From a virus: a stretch of DNA of 64,000 nucleotides. Each line of letters starts with the position of its first letter. Position 1 is the stretch's first letter. A program made the position numbers and the translations under genes. The notes below the pieces were generated by a model, which made no database searches, had not been told where the DNA came from, and saw nothing but the letters and a program-made list of their open reading frames with translations. Below, one piece after another: positions 57,555 through 64,000 of this stretch. The stretch is from positions 29,590 to 93,589 of the IMG/VR virus record IMGVR_UViG_3300010396_000045, one strand, 5' to 3'.

Positions 57555-58792
57555 TACCTGTTAGGCCTTACAAGCCGCTCCCAAACGCCAAGACCGCCCC
57601 GTTTCATAATAAGGCCGTCTAGGCTATATCTGACCGCATCTACTGAGTGATCGTGTTTATCAACGATTATCGGGAGAACCTCTTTGGTATGAGGATCTAC
57701 CTTATAGGAATAAAGCCGGAAATCCCTGGCCGTGTGCGGACAGTGGCGTTCGTGCACTACAACGCGCCGAAATCCCTTGATGTGGGCCAGGCCATCTTCA
57801 ACCGACCCCTGCCATTTTTCCGCCGGCGAAACGGTAAATCCTTGTCTCACTAAGTAGCTGATCGTCTCTGGTCTGGCGTTGTCCGCTTTGATCGGCCACA
57901 TGCGGACGTCAGGCATCTTCTTATCAAAGAAGTCCGCCATCTCGTCGATTTCGAGGTTGTAAGCGTAGGCTTCTCGATCAATCATCAGGTCTTCGCCATG
58001 GCCTTCGGCGCTTGGCTTCACCCAACACCGGACAAGAGCCGTAGGGTCGACCGAAAACCCAAAATCGAGACCTAGATAAAACCGCGTCTTGAGCGGCGCT
58101 TCCTCGAAATTCTCGACGTGCAGCTTGCCACGGAAAATCATGGCCTCGCTGATGCGCCTAGTCTCGCCGCCCCAAACGTGCTCATAAGCTTCTGGGTCGG
58201 TCTCCAGCATGTACCGACGCTCAGCGTCCAGCTCAGGCGAGAACCAAGGATTGTCCTCCCAGCCTATCTTGCAGACGATTGCGTTTGGTGGAGGATTGAG
58301 GACGAACCGCTTATAGGTGGGATCCTCGTCCGACATGGGGTTGAAGCTAAGCCAGATTTCGCTGCCTGGCGTGCGGATCGTGGGGATAAGCGTCTGCCAG
58401 CTTTCCTCAGAAACGCTCTGTGCCTCCTCGATCCAGCATATATCGGCAGCTTCGGTCGACCGGATGCCTTGGATGTTCTGCTTCAGACCCTTGAAGATAA
58501 ACTCACTTCCGGTGACTTTGGAGTAGATCGAGTTCTGCGTTACGCCGAAGCTATCGGCCAGCCCCATTGCGTTAATGCGGTCCTTGAGTAACCTGTGGAC
58601 CGAATCAGCCATAGATGCCTGGAACTCACGAGCGCATAGGACGCGTTTTTTCTGCGTATGAGTGATGGCAATCAGCGCATGAGCTATTGCCCAGGACTTC
58701 GATCCGCCGCGCCCACCATACAGAACCGCATACCGCTTGGGCTTAAAGAGGAAGTCCAGCTTGCGCGGGATGTCCAGTAGGATGTCCGACAT
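57554..58792 (-). CDS. terL: Terminase large subunit
   Basis: The 412-residue protein has a Walker A motif YGGRGGSKSWAIAHALI and a Walker B motif ADICWIEEAQ. The nuclease domain starts with FYLGLDFGFSVDPTALVRCW (Asp of the RNase H-like active site) and a later KADNARPETISYL. It is the ATPase-nuclease that packages DNA into the head. The N-terminal 50 bases overlap the GIY-YIG gene, consistent with insertion of that gene directly before terL. Confidence 0.95.
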   Translation of the reverse strand: MSDILLDIPRKLDFLFKPKRYAVLYGGRGGSKSWAIAHALIAITHTQKKRVLCAREFQASMADSVHRLLKDRINAMGLADSFGVTQNSIYSKVTGSEFIFKGLKQNIQGIRSTEAADICWIEEAQSVSEESWQTLIPTIRTPGSEIWLSFNPMSDEDPTYKRFVLNPPPNAIVCKIGWEDNPWFSPELDAERRYMLETDPEAYEHVWGGETRRISEAMIFRGKLHVENFEEAPLKTRFYLGLDFGFSVDPTALVRCWVKPSAEGHGEDLMIDREAYAYNLEIDEMADFFDKKMPDVRMWPIKADNARPETISYLVRQGFTVSPAEKWQGSVEDGLAHIKGFRRVVVHERHCPHTARDFRLYSYKVDPHTKEVLPIIVDKHDHSVDAVRYSLDGLIMKRGGLGVWERLVRPNR

Positions 58793-59660
58793 TCTTACGC
58801 CTCTTACGCGGCGCCCATTTACGTTGACGGACCGTCTTGTCCCGTATTGAGGCGTAGCTGGGAATTCCCAGCCTCCTGCGCATTATAGCTACTCCAGGCC
58901 TAGAAAAGCCCGAGAGGACAGCGAAGTCGGCGTCCGTCATTTTACCAAGCTGCGCCAGAATCTCAGGCGCAACAGGCCTTAGCCGCAGGGAATTTCCTTT
59001 CTTTGCCTTGCCGTCTTGACCAGTCGTTATGGCACAAGGAAGGATGCCTAGAGAGCGACGATGCTTAGCAATAACGAACTTGCTTATCCCGAGAGACGCA
59101 GCGATTAGGTAGTCCGGCTCTTTTCCTAGCCTAGCGACTGTCTCCTCGGAGAGGTAAATCGTAGATGCTGGAACTGCCTGCACGCCGTATTTCGGAATAC
59201 CCAAAACTTCGCGTCGATATGCGACGGTCTGCCGATTACATCCGACGATCTTCGCAAGGTTCTCGTCCGACATCGTCCCAAGCAATGCCGTTAATTCGGG
59301 AGTCCAAGGCACCCGACCGATTCCCGGATTTCCTCCGCCACCAGGAGACAGGTTTAGTAGATCAAACCGGACACCCAGCAAGCGTATCCACTCGCGCTCT
59401 ACGAAGCAGGATGCCGCCACAGAGCACTGCTCAAGCTGAACAATCTCAGGCGCCCTCACGTCCGCAAGGATCCCATTAAGCCATAGATGCTTGGGAGTGC
59501 TCGGGCGCTTAGTAGCCTCACGTCGGTGAGAGTGTTGTCGCCTAGCGAGGTCCTGGCTCGTCTTGCCTACATAAACTGGCTTGCCGGTGTCCGGACAAAC
59601 CCATGCGTAAATAATCACTCGACGGGGAGGATCTGCCGTCTTACCCTTCTTTGCAGCCAT
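58743..59660 (-). CDS. GIY-YIG homing endonuclease inserted between terminase genes
   Basis: The 305-residue protein has RVIIYAWVCPDTGKPVYVGK, with IY and YVG as the GIY-YIG motifs, TSQDLARRQHSH with the Arg, and FVEREWIRLL with the catalytic Glu. Three helical repeats follow (WTPELTALLGTMSDENLAKI, IYLSEETVARLGKEPDYLIA, APEILAQLGKMTDADFAVLS), each with an HTH-like IVGCNRQTVAYRREVLGI or equivalent that should bind DNA. It is a free-standing mobile element between TerS and TerL. Confidence 0.88.
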   Translation of the reverse strand: MAAKKGKTADPPRRVIIYAWVCPDTGKPVYVGKTSQDLARRQHSHRREATKRPSTPKHLWLNGILADVRAPEIVQLEQCSVAASCFVEREWIRLLGVRFDLLNLSPGGGGNPGIGRVPWTPELTALLGTMSDENLAKIVGCNRQTVAYRREVLGIPKYGVQAVPASTIYLSEETVARLGKEPDYLIAASLGISKFVIAKHRRSLGILPCAITTGQDGKAKKGNSLRLRPVAPEILAQLGKMTDADFAVLSGFSRPGVAIMRRRLGIPSYASIRDKTVRQRKWAPRKRRKNVGHPTGHPAQAGLPL

Positions 59661-59734
59661 GTTCTCCCGCTCATCCCGGGGTTATGGTCAGAGGTCAGCT
59701 AGGCGTCGGAAGCGCCTACTGGCCTCGATTTGTT

Positions 59735-60169
59735 CTACTCCGTTTCTTGCGATCGTTCCAGCGCTTCGTGGCCGGTCGCATCGACAAATCGCACAGTTAG
59801 AGACGGCGGAATGACTGGTGGTGCATCTGGCATAGCGCCGAGCAACTGACGGCTGGCGAACTCAGGCCCGCCCAGGCGTTCTAGGAGCCACGTGCACGCG
59901 CGGATATTGCCATTCTGAGCAGCCTTGACGACCTGAGCCTTGAGCGAAGCTACGAGGTTCTCGCGCCCCATCTCTAGCTCTTCGGTGAACGCCTTGCGGA
60001 GCGTCTTTTCGTCGATCCCGCCTTCAGCGACGTTCTTGGCGATCGTCTTGATGGGAACCTGCATGCCGACCAGGACTTGTACCAGCTTTCGCTGTTCCCG
60101 CGTCGGCTCGAATTTCGGACGCCCCTTCCCCCGCTTTTCTTCGTCCTCGCGGAGTGGATGCACGCTCAT
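59735..60169 (-). CDS. terS: Terminase small subunit
   Basis: The 144-residue protein has an HTH-like start (PIKTIAKNVAEGGIDEKTLR) and KAFTEELEMGRENLVASLKA, then VVKAAQNGNIRACTWLLERL. This is the KTLRKxFxxEL and GNxxAxxWLLxR pattern of phage TerS. It recognises the packaging site and recruits TerL. The TerL gene lies just beyond the GIY-YIG insertion. Confidence 0.82.
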   Translation of the reverse strand: MSVHPLREDEEKRGKGRPKFEPTREQRKLVQVLVGMQVPIKTIAKNVAEGGIDEKTLRKAFTEELEMGRENLVASLKAQVVKAAQNGNIRACTWLLERLGGPEFASRQLLGAMPDAPPVIPPSLTVRFVDATGHEALERSQETE

Positions 60170-60236
60170 AATCAGGCAGTCCCTAGGGTGGAGAAAATCC
60201 TGCCGAGCTATTCGACAGTAAGGAGACAGGAAATAA

Positions 60237-60506
60237 TCAGGGAATTTCGTGTCCGGAACTCGCGGCGTAACGCTCAGCCTCCGCTAGGAGGTCTAGGCTA
60301 TATTTCCGCTCGAATGTCCGGCGTCCGTGGTTATGGTATTCTCTGTGGTGCTCTACGCAGCATGGGACGGCGTAGCGGTCGTTTGGCTTCAGTCCTGTTC
60401 CTGAGTTGGCCGCTGTCCGGACGTGGTGCGCTTCTATCGGAGCCTTGCGGCAGTCAGGCACGACGCACGGAAGCGTGCGGAGCCAGGATAGATGGCGAGC
60501 CGACAT
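60237..60506 (-). CDS. HNH protein next to terminase
   Basis: ATG 60506 gives an 89-residue protein: MSARHLSWLRTLPCVVPDCR, KAPIEAHHVRTAANSGTGLK and DRYAVPCCVEHHREYHNHG. This is the compact DUF968-type HNH fold with HH and HxxxH zinc/catalytic residues. An earlier in-frame start at 60578 adds shadow sequence. HNH proteins beside terminases often assist packaging, as with HK97 gp74, so this may be a packaging component rather than a mobile enzyme. Confidence 0.8.
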   Translation of the reverse strand: MSARHLSWLRTLPCVVPDCRKAPIEAHHVRTAANSGTGLKPNDRYAVPCCVEHHREYHNHGRRTFERKYSLDLLAEAERYAASSGHEIP

Positions 60507-60579
60507 GCTGGTGCAGCATCCTAGGTGTGCTGGGCCAGCATCGCTTTTCTGCTGGCTGGACGAGGGAGACCATGGCAAC

Positions 60580-60599
60580 GTCTGTCTCGTCAGACAGAC
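60580..60599 (+). promoter_or_regulatory. Hairpin in the leader of the DUF3489-like gene
   Basis: GTCTGTC (60580-60586) pairs with GACAGAC (60593-60599) as a 7-bp stem with a 6-base loop. It ends five bases before the CGAGGAGAGCATCCCG ribosome-binding leader. It may modulate translation or mRNA stability. Confidence 0.5.
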
Positions 60600-60604
60600 A
60601 CTTT

Positions 60605-60620
60605 CGAGGAGAGCATCCCG
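60605..60620 (+). promoter_or_regulatory. Shared ribosome-binding leader, copy 1
   Basis: CGAGGAGAGCATCCCG lies immediately before ATG 60621. The same 16 bases precede the GTG at 63790 on the other strand, and CGAGGAGTATATCCC precedes the GTG at 63967. Confidence 0.65.
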
Positions 60621-61172
60621 ATGTCAGCTACCACTACCGTTATCGTCCCGCTCGCCATAAAGGCGCTCAGCAACGACCAGTTGCTCGCTCTGTACAACCG
60701 CTGGGGCACGAAGCCCTGCAAGAAATTCGAGAAGCGCTCGTGCGCCGAGCAGCGCGTTACCAAGCTACTGGCCGACCTGGAGATGAGCGTCGAGGACGCC
60801 GTAGCGCCGCCTTCTGATGGCTACGGCGGTGAAGGCTGGGACGTAGCGTTCCCCGCGCCGCAGGAAGCCGCTAGCGAGCCTGAGGTTGTCGAGGTAGTCA
60901 AACCCGAGCAGGTCGTAGCAGAGGCGCCAGTCGCGCCCGTAGAGCCGGAGACTAAGCCCTCGCGTAAGCGCGGGGAGTTAGGCAAGACGGCTCAGGCTAT
61001 CTTCGACCTCGCCTCGCGTGAGACTGGTGCGTCGGCTAAGGAACTGATGGCGGCTACTGGCTGGAAAGCAGGCCCGTCCTGGCCGAACCAGTTCAGCCGA
61101 TTGTCGCTTCGGACTGGGACGCGCTTTCACCAGCAGAAGGTGAACGGCGAGATGCGGTACTATCTCAGCTAG
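60621..61172 (+). CDS. DUF3489-like HTH protein
   Basis: ATG 60621 follows the strong GAGGAG leader. The 183-residue protein has an N-terminal segment (IKALSNDQLLALYNRWGTKP, CKKFEKRSCAEQRVTKLLAD), an acidic Pro/Val linker, and a C-terminal HTH-like domain (LGKTAQAIFDLASRETGASA, KELMAATGWKAGPSWPNQFS) as in DUF3489 proteins. It probably binds DNA and may regulate early genes. Its 3' end overlaps the convergent methyltransferase gene by eight bases. Confidence 0.75.
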   Translation: MSATTTVIVPLAIKALSNDQLLALYNRWGTKPCKKFEKRSCAEQRVTKLLADLEMSVEDAVAPPSDGYGGEGWDVAFPAPQEAASEPEVVEVVKPEQVVAEAPVAPVEPETKPSRKRGELGKTAQAIFDLASRETGASAKELMAATGWKAGPSWPNQFSRLSLRTGTRFHQQKVNGEMRYYLS

Positions 61173-62457
61173 CCAACTCTAGAGGATTGGAGGCTGGTGG
61201 CGGCTCGGACAAGCGTTCAGCCGCCACTTCTTCGTACGTCTGGCCTGTGGACTCTAGTGTCGCCTGTTTTCCGGTGAAATTCCGCCAGCGCTCAACAGCT
61301 ACGTCGCAATATTCTGGGGCAATTTCCAAGGCGTGGCAGGAGCGGGCCGTCATCTCGGCGGCGATAATAGTCGTACCCGATCCCGAGAACGGATCGTATA
61401 TAGCATGACCTGGGGAAGAATTATTCTCAATAGGGCGCCGCATGCACTCCACAGGCTTCTGCGTTGAGTGGCCCGTTTCGTTATGAAGCGGCTTATCGAT
61501 CTGCCACAAAGTGTGCTGTTTGCGGTCACCCTGCCAATGCCCAGTCGAGCCCCGGCGAACGAGGTAAAAGCAAGGCTCATGCTGAACGTGATAATGCCCG
61601 CGCCCAATTACGGATTGATGCTTGGCCCATATTATTTGGGCGCGCACCTCGAATCCACAATTCGCAAATGCTTGCTGCGTTTCAGCACTATGCACGCCCG
61701 CGTGCCAAACGTAGACTACTTCACCGGGGAAAAGCGACCAAGCATCAGTCCAGTCGGCTCGTTCGTCATTCTCAACCCGACCGTGCGAGCCATTGACCGT
61801 ATTCTTTTCTGGCATAGCATTCAGCCGCCAGCGGGCATCATAGTCCACCCCATAAGGCGGGTCCGTCACCATGAGGTGCGGCTGCACGCCGTTGAGCGCC
61901 AGGGCTACGTCAGAAGCGTCTGTAGCGTCGCCGCAGACTAAGCGGTGCCGACCAAGTATCCATACGTCACCACGCCGCGACACAGGCGTCTGTGGCGGGT
62001 CTGGCGCTTCGTCTGGGTCAGTAAGTCCAGCGGGCGGCTCAGTGAGCAGATCGGCCAGCTCGGTATCGGAAAAGCCGGTGAGGGATAGATTAAAATCTAG
62101 ATCCCGCAATTCCGACAATTCGGCTCGCAGGATATCGTCCGCCCATCCCCCATTAATCGTGAGCTTATTATCAGCGATAATATACGCGCGCTTCTGCTTC
62201 TTGCTCCAGCCCGCCGCCACCATAACGGGGACTTCGGTGAGGCCGACTTTCTTCGCGGCTTCGGCGCGAGCGTGGCCGGCAATAATGCCGCCTTCCTCAT
62301 CGACCAGGATAGGCATCGTCCAGCCCCACTCGCGGATGCTGGCAGCGATTTGGTCAATCTGGTCTGGAGAATGAGTGCGTGCGTTTTTTTCGTATGGTGT
62401 CAGGCGGGAAATGGGCCAACGCTCGACCTTGTCCGCCGGCCAGGAAGTCTCAGCCAT
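61165..62457 (-). CDS. ParB/Srx-domain DNA methyltransferase
   Basis: The 430-residue protein has an N-terminal ParB-like domain at about 10-110 (PISRLTPYEKNARTHSPDQI, GGIIAGHARAEAAKKVGLTE). A methyltransferase domain follows with LMVTDPPYGVDYDA (DPPY catalytic motif), STQKPVECM and YDPFSGSGTTIIAAE (SAM site). DPPY indicates amino-methylation of adenine, or less likely cytosine. Many phages carry this fusion to modify their DNA against host restriction. The target sequence is not known; the dyad element, with its TGCA core, is one candidate worth testing. Confidence 0.9.
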   Translation of the reverse strand: MAETSWPADKVERWPISRLTPYEKNARTHSPDQIDQIAASIREWGWTMPILVDEEGGIIAGHARAEAAKKVGLTEVPVMVAAGWSKKQKRAYIIADNKLTINGGWADDILRAELSELRDLDFNLSLTGFSDTELADLLTEPPAGLTDPDEAPDPPQTPVSRRGDVWILGRHRLVCGDATDASDVALALNGVQPHLMVTDPPYGVDYDARWRLNAMPEKNTVNGSHGRVENDERADWTDAWSLFPGEVVYVWHAGVHSAETQQAFANCGFEVRAQIIWAKHQSVIGRGHYHVQHEPCFYLVRRGSTGHWQGDRKQHTLWQIDKPLHNETGHSTQKPVECMRRPIENNSSPGHAIYDPFSGSGTTIIAAEMTARSCHALEIAPEYCDVAVERWRNFTGKQATLESTGQTYEEVAAERLSEPPPASNPLELAS

Positions 62458-62489
62458 AGCACCCCACTAGGGGCGCTTGATCACCCCGC

Positions 62490-63152
62490 CTAAGTCAGTC
62501 CTGCGTTTTTCCTGTAGCGCTGCTGGCGTAGCCAGTCGGCTAGATGCTGGTCGATCGGCTCCTTGCCGCTCGCCATCTTCCGCACACGTGAGAGGTCACG
62601 ACCGGCCTTCGAGGCGATAGTGCCCCATCCCCAGCCGAGAGCGTTCTTGATCTCGTGCAACTCGCTCGGAGTCATCGCTGCTTCACCTCCGGAAGCAGCT
62701 AGCACCCTCTCTCGTCGATCGTCGGGCCATTCGCCAACGCCGGTAGAGCGCTTCTTTATGACATCCAGGCGCTCGCAGTACCAGCACATCTGATTGGCGT
62801 AAGCGTCAGGATCCAGCCTTGAGGCCATGATGGTCTCGGTAGACCGCTCTTCGTAATCTCCGCAGGAGCAGCGAACTACCCAGAGATATTTGACCCCAGC
62901 TAGTTTTCCATCTTCCCAGAATTTTCGCTGGTGCCGGTATTTCATGACCGTAAGGCGACCGAGCTTTGCGCCAGTTAGATCCGGAACATTCCCCGGCTGC
63001 GGGCGGCAGTCGTTAGGGGGAGCCGTCCAATGCGCCCGGTCGGCTGGAAGCTCGTCTGCTGGCGTCCAGTGCTCGCCACGCGCCGTGACGCGCCCAGCGG
63101 TCTTATTGGCCGGGACAGAGGCTATGACCCGTCTGTAGCGGTCGTCAGACAT
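62490..63152 (-). CDS. Protein with zinc-finger AP2-like module and C-terminal HTH
   Basis: The 220-residue protein has DLTGAKLGRLTVMKYRHQRK, WVVRCSCGDYEERSTETIMA and QMCWYCERLDV. This is the GxxxGRLTVxxY...CxCG...CxxC pattern of DNA-binding modules found with AP2/HNH homing proteins. The C-terminus reads LHEIKNALGWGWGTIASKAG, then RDLSRVRKMASGKEPIDQHL, an XRE-like HTH. No nuclease core is visible. It may be a DNA-binding regulator derived from a homing endonuclease. Confidence 0.7.
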   Translation of the reverse strand: MSDDRYRRVIASVPANKTAGRVTARGEHWTPADELPADRAHWTAPPNDCRPQPGNVPDLTGAKLGRLTVMKYRHQRKFWEDGKLAGVKYLWVVRCSCGDYEERSTETIMASRLDPDAYANQMCWYCERLDVIKKRSTGVGEWPDDRRERVLAASGGEAAMTPSELHEIKNALGWGWGTIASKAGRDLSRVRKMASGKEPIDQHLADWLRQQRYRKNAGLT

Positions 63153-63224
63153 CCTGCCCCTATAGGGCAGACAGACGCGAGCCGATAGTCTGGATTCTGC
63201 TACAGAGAATATAGGATCAGCGTC

Positions 63225-63452
63225 CTATTTCTTCAGCGCCCACGGAACCTCGCCGTCCCGCTCCAGGATCTCCTCCGCGTCATCGCAGAACGAGGATATC
63301 GGATGCATCTCCTCACGCGCCTGCTGGATCACGAGCGCAGCGTCGGTCGCCGACAAGAACGTCATCGTCGCGGTAGAGAGGAACAGGTTGTGGAGTCTGG
63401 AGGCGGCTTGGAGAGCGTTGGCGAAGCCCTGGTTGATGTTGGGTTCCGGCAT
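63225..63452 (-). CDS. Small hypothetical protein
   Basis: ATG 63452 overlaps the stop of the upstream gene (TAATG). The 75-residue product (PEPNINQGFANALQAASRLH, NLFLSTATMTFLSATDAALV, then DDAEEILERDG) is helical. A longer version from 63620 is shadow. Unknown family. Confidence 0.6.
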   Translation of the reverse strand: MPEPNINQGFANALQAASRLHNLFLSTATMTFLSATDAALVIQQAREEMHPISSFCDDAEEILERDGEVPWALKK

Positions 63453-63790
63453 TATGCCGCCGCTTCGAGAGCGGCAGCGTAGCGTGGCATCCACCCGTTC
63501 TTCAGCACTCGCGCCTTCGGGTCCAGATTCCGACGTATCCCGAGTATGTCGTGGACGAAATAGGAAGCTGGCGCGTCGCGTAGCTGGCATAGCCGCAATG
63601 GACAGCAGAAGGCGTGACACGATGCAAGGTCAAAGAACACTTCTGTGAGCAAAGATACTTCAGATGTGTTCCTTTTCGCACGCTCGCGCACGTTGTCTTC
63701 GTCTCGGTACACCTCAACCGCCAATTCGGCGATATCGTGGATTACATAGAGTTCACGAAGCGGGATTTGCGCGAACGATTCTATCTTCAC
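63452..63790 (-). CDS. Hypothetical early protein
   Basis: GTG 63790 follows the CGAGGAGAGCATCCCG leader and lies downstream of two dyad elements, so it is preferred to an earlier ATG at 63946. The 112-residue product reads IPLRELYVIHDIAELAVEVY, ERAKRNTSEVSLLTEVFFDL and FVHDILGIRRNLDPKARVLK. No family recognised. It is the rightmost minus-strand gene and probably an early gene. Confidence 0.65.
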   Translation of the reverse strand: MKIESFAQIPLRELYVIHDIAELAVEVYRDEDNVRERAKRNTSEVSLLTEVFFDLASCHAFCCPLRLCQLRDAPASYFVHDILGIRRNLDPKARVLKNGWMPRYAAALEAAA

Positions 63791-63806
63791 CGGGATGCTC
63801 TCCTCG
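63791..63806 (-). promoter_or_regulatory. Shared ribosome-binding leader, copy 2
   Basis: On the minus strand CGAGGAGAGCATCCCG directly precedes GTG 63790, identical over 16 bases to the leader at 60605-60620. Confidence 0.65.
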
Positions 63807-63813
63807 ATCCTAC

Positions 63814-63829
63814 TGTGCGGAATGCATAG
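63814..63829. promoter_or_regulatory. Recurrent dyad element, copy 10 (one degenerate half)
   Basis: TGTGCG-GAA-TGCATAG is 24 bases upstream of the GTG at 63790. The right half is perfect and the left half diverges. Confidence 0.55.
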
Positions 63830-63836
63830 CGGCCAA

Positions 63837-63853
63837 GTATGCGATTTGCAACA
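63837..63853. promoter_or_regulatory. Recurrent dyad element, copy 11 (degenerate)
   Basis: GTATGCG-ATT-TGCAACA lies 8 bases from copy 10, giving a tandem pair between the divergent genes at 63790 (minus) and 63967 (plus). Confidence 0.45.
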
Positions 63854-63966
63854 GGGAAAAATCGCCGAATTTTCGGCCGATAATTGACTGGACTTCCACG
63901 AAAAGCCACGCAAGAGTTGCTGTGTCAGGGACGCCCCAGACCCCATATCAACGAGGAGTATATCCC

Positions 63967-64000
63967 GTGGATCAGACCATGACTCAAGACGATCTCGACA
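63967..64000 (+). CDS. Start of a plus-strand gene (partial, runs off right edge)
   Basis: GTG 63967 lies 8 bases after GAGGAG and the frame (MDQTMTQDDLD) is open to the window end. The leader CGAGGAGTATATCCC resembles the shared leaders at 60605 and 63791. Only 11 codons are visible, so no function can be given. Confidence 0.6.
   Translation, partial: MDQTMTQDDLD

Noticed and set aside
60237-60506. Calling the terminase-adjacent HNH gene a homing endonuclease
   Set aside because: It is a compact DUF968-type HNH in the conserved place next to terS, where such proteins usually assist packaging.
1-64000. Integrase, attachment sites and lysogeny switch
   Set aside because: No tyrosine or serine recombinase, no direct repeats at a tRNA and no paired CI/Cro arrangement were found. 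The XRE and RHH genes alone do not establish lysogeny.

Overview
This window is most of a double-stranded DNA phage genome, or a prophage, of the contractile-tailed (myovirus) type. The structural genes belong to the small-myovirus lineage whose markers are a DUF1073 portal, DUF2213 prohead protein, DUF2184 capsid, DUF4054 and gp10-like neck proteins, DUF3383 sheath and DUF3277 tube. No integrase, DNA polymerase, tRNA or lysogeny module was recognised, so replication genes probably lie outside the window. The host is probably an alphaproteobacterium, perhaps of the Acetobacteraceae or a relative. I infer this from a GcrA/SANT-like protein, a FixJ/CheY-style receiver, a low-affinity iron permease-like protein and secreted TIM-barrel proteins. 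No genus can be fixed from sequence alone.

Layout: nearly all virion genes lie on the minus strand and read right to left. From the right edge: a ParB-type DNA methyltransferase, an HNH protein beside the terminases, TerS, a GIY-YIG intruder and TerL (57.5-63.8 kb). Then come small membrane, lipoprotein and holin-like genes with a receiver-domain protein (52-56 kb), and a beta-helix protein (51 kb). Portal, Mu gpF-like protein, prohead protein, cement and major capsid follow (41.7-50 kb). A run of small genes leads to the neck proteins (31.6-40.9 kb). Sheath, tube, a frameshifted tail chaperone, the tape measure and baseplate proteins follow (14.5-31.6 kb). The tail ends in very large carbohydrate-directed fibre/spike proteins (7-14.5 kb), a FkbM-type methyltransferase and a TPR glycosyltransferase that runs off the left edge. 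Small plus-strand islands at 3.6-6.6, 22.9-24.5, 27.8, 29.2, 45.2, 56.2-57.4, 60.6 and 63.9 kb carry DNA-binding, Cys-rich, membrane and homing-endonuclease genes.

The most unusual signals are these. (1) A dyad, CTATGCA-N3-TGCATAG, recurs about eleven times, nearly always between genes and often beside a strand switch; two copies are perfect palindromes. It looks like a phage-specific operator or promoter element, and one perfect copy sits just upstream of a ribbon-helix-helix protein gene. (2) Three G-rich arrays have a strict 5-base period (GGYNN); they surround a small accessory cassette inserted in the baseplate operon. (3) A group I intron core abuts, or splits, the stop codon of a tail gene and lies next to a homing endonuclease gene. 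(4) A hidden -1 frame extends the tail-assembly chaperone. (5) Virion modules contain an exceptional set of glycoside-hydrolase-like proteins. These include two GH16-like domains, one with both catalytic Glu replaced by Gln, two clan GH-A-like proteins, and a three-copy family of small TIM-barrel-like proteins.

Coordinates, translations, motif positions and overlaps were read directly from the sequence. Family names come from recognising motifs, not from searches.
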